Shown here piece by piece: positions 59,908-64,000 of a DNA stretch of 64,000 bases; position 1 is the stretch's first letter; the number at the start of each line of letters is the position of its first letter. Both the position numbers and the translations under genes were made by a program. Under the pieces are notes generated by a model. That model searched no databases and had not been told where the DNA came from. It saw nothing but the letters and a program-made list of their open reading frames with translations. Source of the DNA: Acidimicrobiales bacterium. Lineage in GTDB: Bacteria; Actinomycetota; Acidimicrobiia; Acidimicrobiales; Aldehydirespiratoraceae. The stretch spans positions 1 through 64,000 of the forward strand of contig JAJCXZ010000084.1 in NCBI GenBank assembly GCA_029263175.1, given 5' to 3'.

Positions 59908-61250
59908 CCGCTCTCGGTCATTCGCGCCGCGAGCGTGTTGCGCCGCTCTATGCCGCACTTCGTCCCCGCCGCGTCGAGGCCGGAATCCTCGCCATGGTGG
60001 CAATCGTGGTCGTGGTTGCGTACGTGCTGGCGAGCCTCGGGAGGACGGCGTCGATCCCGGCAAACTTCGGCCCCTTCCTCGGCTGGATGCTGGCGCTGGG
60101 CTTTGTGGCGCACCTGGCAGTGCGACGCTTGGCCCCTGCCGCCGACCCGGTGATCCTGCCGATGGCGCTCCTCCTGAACGGGCTCGGCTACGTCATGATC
60201 GCCCGCCTGGCCGAGAACGTCCCCGGCGGTTCCGATCTTGCCGGTCTCCAGGCCACCTGGACTGCGGTCGGAGTGCTCGGTTTCATCGTCACGCTGGCGC
60301 TCATACGTCCGGTCCGGATTCTCGTCGACTATCGCTACCTCCTTGGTGCGGCTGGCCTCGGCCTCCTGGTGCTCCCCTTCGTGCCCGGGGTCGGTCGAGA
60401 AATTAGAGGCGCCAGAATCTGGGCCAGTCTTGGCCCGATCAATCTTCAGCCCGGTGAGTTCGCCAAGATCGCCCTTGCCGCGTTTTTCGCGGCCTACCTG
60501 GTTGATGCCCGCGATCTGCTCCGCAATCGTGTTGAGCTCCGCGATCTGCTACCGATCGGCATCGCGTGGGCGGGATCGCTCGGTGTCATGGTGTTCCAGC
60601 GAGACCTGGGCTCTTCGCTGCTGTTCTTCGCCGTCTTCATCGTCTTGTTGTGGGTGGCGTCGGAACGCACGATGGTGCTGCTGCTCGGCTTCGGGCTCTT
60701 CCTCGCCGGCGCGGTGGTCTCCTGGACCCAGTTCCCCCATGTGCAACAGCGCGTCGACATCTGGCTTGACCCGTGGGCCGATGCCAGAGGCACCGGCTTC
60801 CAGATTGTCGAGGCGTCGTTTGCGCTGGCCGACGGCGGGTTGACGGGAGCGGGGCTGGGGCAGGGTGAACCTGACCGAATCCCGATTGTGGAGTCCGACT
60901 TCATCTTTGCGGCAATCGGCGAAGAGCTCGGTCTCGCCGGCACATCGGCGATTCTGATGGCCTTCCTGGTCCTCATCGGCTCCGGGCTTCGCATCGCCCT
61001 TCGCGCCACGCGCCCGTTCGACAAGCTCTTTGCCGTCGGCCTCACCACGCTTCTCGGGGTCCAGGCCTTCATCATCATGGGCGGCGTGCTCCGAGTCGTG
61101 CCGCTGACGGGAATCACATTGCCGTTCGTGAGCTATGGCGGGTCGTCGCTGATCGCCAACTATGTGCTCCTGGCGCTCTTGTTGCGCCTCTCGCACGACC
61201 AACGGACCGTCCGCGCTGATGGCGGATCCCGAGCCGAGAACCCGTCGTGA
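59904..61250 (+). CDS. rodA: FtsW/RodA/SpoVE-family peptidoglycan glycosyltransferase
   Basis: A 448-residue polytopic SEDS protein with about 10-12 TM segments. Key SEDS motifs are visible: GARIWASLGPINLQPGEFAKIALAAF, QRDLGSSLLFFAVF and GITLPFVSYGGSSLIANYVLLALLLRLS. It polymerises lipid II with the penicillin-binding protein that follows. GTG overlaps the phosphatase stop by 4 nt. Confidence 0.95.
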   Translation: MTALGHSRRERVAPLYAALRPRRVEAGILAMVAIVVVVAYVLASLGRTASIPANFGPFLGWMLALGFVAHLAVRRLAPAADPVILPMALLLNGLGYVMIARLAENVPGGSDLAGLQATWTAVGVLGFIVTLALIRPVRILVDYRYLLGAAGLGLLVLPFVPGVGREIRGARIWASLGPINLQPGEFAKIALAAFFAAYLVDARDLLRNRVELRDLLPIGIAWAGSLGVMVFQRDLGSSLLFFAVFIVLLWVASERTMVLLLGFGLFLAGAVVSWTQFPHVQQRVDIWLDPWADARGTGFQIVEASFALADGGLTGAGLGQGEPDRIPIVESDFIFAAIGEELGLAGTSAILMAFLVLIGSGLRIALRATRPFDKLFAVGLTTLLGVQAFIIMGGVLRVVPLTGITLPFVSYGGSSLIANYVLLALLLRLSHDQRTVRADGGSRAENPS

Positions 61251-62779
61251 ACCGACGGATTCGTCGCCTGGGCCTGGCCTTCGCGGTTCTCTACGTGATC
61301 CTGTTCGTCCAGCTGAACCGTGTGCAGTTCTTCGGTGCGGAACGGCTGCAGGAGCACTCCATCAACTCGCGAGGCCTGATCCGTGACTTCGGACAGGAGC
61401 GAGGCTCGATCGTCAGCGCTGACGGTGTGGTGATCGCCCGGTCGGTCGAGATCGGGGAACCGGTCGACTTTCGCCGGGAGTATCCCGAAGGCGATCTCTA
61501 TGCGCACATCGCCGGCTATCAGTCGCTCAATGTGGCGGCGACCGGTCTGGAACGCATCTACAACGATGAGCTCGCCGGCGTCACGGTTGAGCAGCAGTTC
61601 CGGACGCTTGCTGATCTCTTCAGCGATCGCGACACGACCGCCACCCTGCACCTCACCATTCGCGACGACGTCCAGCGGGCGGCGAAGGAGGCATTGGGAG
61701 ACAGGCGGGGCTCGGTTGTCGCCATCGATCCGCGATCGGGCGCGGTGATCGCCATGTGGACGTGGCCGAGCTTCGATCCAAATCTCTTGGCCGACCCGGA
61801 TGGATCCGTATCCAACGCTGCCTTCGAGGCCTACCTGAACGACAGCGGTGATCCCTTGTTGGCGAAGTCATACAGGGAAGTGTTCTTCCCCGGTTCGACG
61901 TTCAAGCTCGTGACCGCCGCTGCCGGTGTGGAGTCCGGCATGATCGGCGCCTTCGCGCCGGAGTTCCCGGTCACCGACGCCTACAACCCGATTCCCGCCG
62001 GCGTGCCGATCAGAAATTTCGCCGGCGGCGCATGTGGCGGCGATCTGATCGAGATCCTGCGCATCTCCTGCAACACCGCGTTCGCGGAAATGGGTGCCGA
62101 ATGGGTCGGCCCCGAGCAGATGATCGAAACGGCGGAACTGTTCGGGTTCAACCAGCTGCCGCCGATCGACCTGCCCAACGCCGCCACGTCGCGATTCCCG
62201 ACCGACTACGGCGTACGTCTGGCCGATGTCGACTTCTACCGCGGCACCGAGGACATCATCCTCGCCAATGGTGCCGTGGACATCTACGAAGACACGGCGC
62301 GCCTCGCGCAAACGTCGATCGGCCAGAACGACGTGGCGGCGACCCCCTTGCAGATGGCGATGGTGGTCGCCGCGATCGCAAACAACGGGCAGATCATGGT
62401 CCCGCATGTGGTGCACGAACTCACAGGGGCGGACGGCACCCGCTACGGCACGACTGACGCTCGGCTCTGGCGTCAAGCGCTGCGACCGAGCACCGCCGAT
62501 GTGCTGCGGGCCGCGATGGTGGAGGTTGCTGTCAACGGCACGGCCCGCAACATGGCGGTCGACGGGCTCCTCGTCGGCGGCAAGACGGGGACCGCCCAGC
62601 TCGGCACGGACCCGCCGAATTCACACGCGTGGATCGTCGGTTTTGCCGGAACCGGAGACGGGGTGCCGGAGCTTGCGATCGCTGTGATCGTCGAGGCTCA
62701 GGAGGGCGCGAGCGAGCAAACGGGTGGCGTGGTGGCCGCCCCGATCGCCCGGGCTGTCATCGAAGCCTATTTCAGCTGA
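61247..62779 (+). CDS. pbpA: Class B penicillin-binding protein (PbpA)
   Basis: A 510-residue transpeptidase. An N-terminal TM (LGLAFAVLYVILFVQLNRVQ) precedes the dimerisation domain. The catalytic SxxK is Ser217-Lys220 (GSTFKLVTAA), SCN is in LRISCNTAFAEMG and KTG is Lys446 (GGKTGTAQLG). It makes cross-links together with RodA. GTG overlaps rodA by 4 nt. Confidence 0.95.
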   Translation: MNRRIRRLGLAFAVLYVILFVQLNRVQFFGAERLQEHSINSRGLIRDFGQERGSIVSADGVVIARSVEIGEPVDFRREYPEGDLYAHIAGYQSLNVAATGLERIYNDELAGVTVEQQFRTLADLFSDRDTTATLHLTIRDDVQRAAKEALGDRRGSVVAIDPRSGAVIAMWTWPSFDPNLLADPDGSVSNAAFEAYLNDSGDPLLAKSYREVFFPGSTFKLVTAAAGVESGMIGAFAPEFPVTDAYNPIPAGVPIRNFAGGACGGDLIEILRISCNTAFAEMGAEWVGPEQMIETAELFGFNQLPPIDLPNAATSRFPTDYGVRLADVDFYRGTEDIILANGAVDIYEDTARLAQTSIGQNDVAATPLQMAMVVAAIANNGQIMVPHVVHELTGADGTRYGTTDARLWRQALRPSTADVLRAAMVEVAVNGTARNMAVDGLLVGGKTGTAQLGTDPPNSHAWIVGFAGTGDGVPELAIAVIVEAQEGASEQTGGVVAAPIARAVIEAYFS

Positions 62780-62825
62780 GAAAACTGGCTGACCCGGCTG
62801 CATCGGTCACCGACGGACCTGCCGT

Positions 62826-62839
62826 TAGACTCGGCTGCT
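62826..62839 (+). promoter_or_regulatory. Putative leaderless -10 for pknB
   Basis: TAGACT (62826-62831) is followed by 8 nt and the ATG at 62840, so pknB may have its own promoter besides read-through from pbpA. Confidence 0.45.
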
Positions 62840-64000
62840 ATGTCCGAACAGGGACCCACCGTTTTCAACGGTCGCTACGAGTTGCTTCGTCACATTGCCC
62901 GCGGAGGCATGGCCGACGTCTATCTCGCGCGCGACGAACTACTCGATCGCGAAGTCGCGCTGAAGGTTCTCTTCCCGGAGTTCGCCAACGATCCGAGCTT
63001 TGTCGAGCGTTTCCGCCGTGAAGCTCAGGCGGCCGCGAACCTCAACCACCCCAACATCGTCGGCATCTACGACTGGGGCCAGGAGCGAGGCACCTACTAC
63101 ATCGTGATGGAGCACGTCTCGGGCCGTTCCATGTCCGACGTGCTGCGCAGCACCGGACCACTCTCGCCGGATCGTGCCGCCGAGATCGCATCCGACGTCG
63201 CCGGCGCACTCGGCGTCGCCCACGCTGCCGGGCTCGTTCATCGCGACGTGAAGCTCGGCAACATTTTGGTGTCCGACGGTGGCGAGGTGAAGGTTGCCGA
63301 CTTCGGTATCGCCACCGCGCTGCACGGCGGCACCGATGCCGGGCTCACCCAGCACGGCTCGGTCATGGGCACCGCCACCTACTTCTCGCCTGAGCAGGCG
63401 CAGGGCAAGTCCGTCGACGGCCGCAGCGACCTGTACTCCCTCGGTGTCGTGCTGTACGAAATGCTCGCCGGTGTCCCGCCCTTCCAGGCCGAAACACCTG
63501 TCGCCGTGGCCTACAAGCACGTCCAGGAGAAGCCCCAGGGCCTTCGTGACCGCGGCGTGAACGTCGCCCAGTCGCTCGAAGCCATCACCATGAAGTTGCT
63601 GGCGAAGAGCCCGGCCAACCGTTACCCGGCGGCCGAGGATCTTCGCAACGACCTCCGCCGCTACCTGGCCGGCGCCCACAAGATCCCCGGCAAGGCTGCT
63701 GGCGCAGCTGCCGCGGGTGCCGCAGGAGGAGCAGCAGCAGCCGCTGCCGGCGCAGGAGCCGCCGCGGCAGCGCTGACTCCCCGGCCTTCGGCCCCGGCTG
63801 CCGCCTCAGTCGATGCCACGACGGCGCAACCCGTCACTCCTGCCGCCCAGCCGGCTCAGCCCGTCGCCGCTCCGGCGGGCATGGTTGCCGACCCGAACGC
63901 CGCAGCCATGGCTGCCCAGTATCCGGGTGGCTACTACTACGAAGAGGCCCCTGCGCGCGGGGGCGGCATTTGGCGCACCGTCGGTCTTCTTTCCGCTCTC
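62840..64000 (+). CDS. pknB: Serine/threonine protein kinase PknB (3' end outside the window)
   Basis: 387 residues are visible and the frame is open to the window edge. The kinase domain begins GRYELLRHIARGGMADVYLARD, with Lys in VALKVLF, HRDVKLGNILV (catalytic loop), DFGIATAL and APE-like SPEQAQGKS. An Ala-rich juxtamembrane linker (AAGAAAAGAAGG) and the start of a TM (WRTVGLLSAL) follow. PASTA domains are expected downstream, by family knowledge. It is regulated by the upstream phosphatase and FHA proteins. Confidence 0.95.
   Translation, partial: MSEQGPTVFNGRYELLRHIARGGMADVYLARDELLDREVALKVLFPEFANDPSFVERFRREAQAAANLNHPNIVGIYDWGQERGTYYIVMEHVSGRSMSDVLRSTGPLSPDRAAEIASDVAGALGVAHAAGLVHRDVKLGNILVSDGGEVKVADFGIATALHGGTDAGLTQHGSVMGTATYFSPEQAQGKSVDGRSDLYSLGVVLYEMLAGVPPFQAETPVAVAYKHVQEKPQGLRDRGVNVAQSLEAITMKLLAKSPANRYPAAEDLRNDLRRYLAGAHKIPGKAAGAAAAGAAGGAAAAAAGAGAAAAALTPRPSAPAAASVDATTAQPVTPAAQPAQPVAAPAGMVADPNAAAMAAQYPGGYYYEEAPARGGGIWRTVGLLSAL

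Overview
The window looks like part of a high-GC Gram-positive chromosome, most likely an uncultured or marine member of the Acidimicrobiia (Actinomycetota). This is inferred from gene order, composition and families. The left edge has tRNA-Ser, SRP RNA, dnaX, ybaB and recR. The right edge has the actinobacterial growth cluster fhaA, fhaB, pstP, rodA, pbpA, pknB. In between are methylmalonyl-CoA epimerase, an actinobacterial acyl-CoA carboxylase beta/epsilon pair, LigC-type ligase, a PaaX-like regulator and a sortase-E type LAxTG protein. Many starts sit 6-9 nt after a TAnnnT hexamer with no Shine-Dalgarno, the signature of leaderless mRNAs that is common in actinobacteria.

Layout. 1-3.1 kb: tRNA, SRP RNA and the dnaX-ybaB-recR replication/repair operon. 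3.4-26 kb: mostly single housekeeping and metabolic genes in mixed orientation: a coiled-coil protein, methylmalonyl-CoA epimerase, an HrpB helicase fused to a VOC domain, 5'-3' exonuclease, HD hydrolase, DNA ligase, epoxide hydrolase, flavin-binding protein, carotenoid oxygenase, LOG protein, LLM oxidoreductase, acyl-CoA carboxylase, prephenate dehydratase, an MFS transporter, desaturase, PaaX, an MBL hydrolase and a ferredoxin. Some convergent pairs share a palindromic hairpin that contains both stop codons.

26-37 kb is a membrane and signalling region. An operon carries ApbE and a ferric-reductase-like membrane protein. Nearby are secreted acidic proteins, a phosphotransferase, an OmpR-type response regulator, an ECF sigma factor with a membrane partner, and a hybrid histidine kinase. 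Three sites with the same promoter-like pattern (AAACC, exactly 18 nt, GTGT) lie upstream of the ApbE operon, of an acidic secreted protein and of the sigma gene. This suggests a small autoregulated ECF regulon.

37.1-57.3 kb is the most unusual part: ten tightly packed co-directional genes, all or nearly all exported. They encode a 2115-residue surface protein (SdrD/Cna-B-like domains, parallel beta-helix and a repeat module), a Tat-exported multicopper oxidase, two more cupredoxin-fold paralogues, a His-rich single-pass protein, CopC, a CopC-CopD fusion, a subtilase, an M23-family protein with a 255-residue Asp-rich tail, and a LAFTG sortase substrate. The first two oxidase-like proteins carry complementary halves of the copper ligand set, so the trinuclear site may form between two polypeptides. 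I propose a self-supplied, surface-assembled copper oxidase system of unknown substrate. A tRNA-Leu follows, then the cell-division/peptidoglycan cluster, with pknB cut by the window end.
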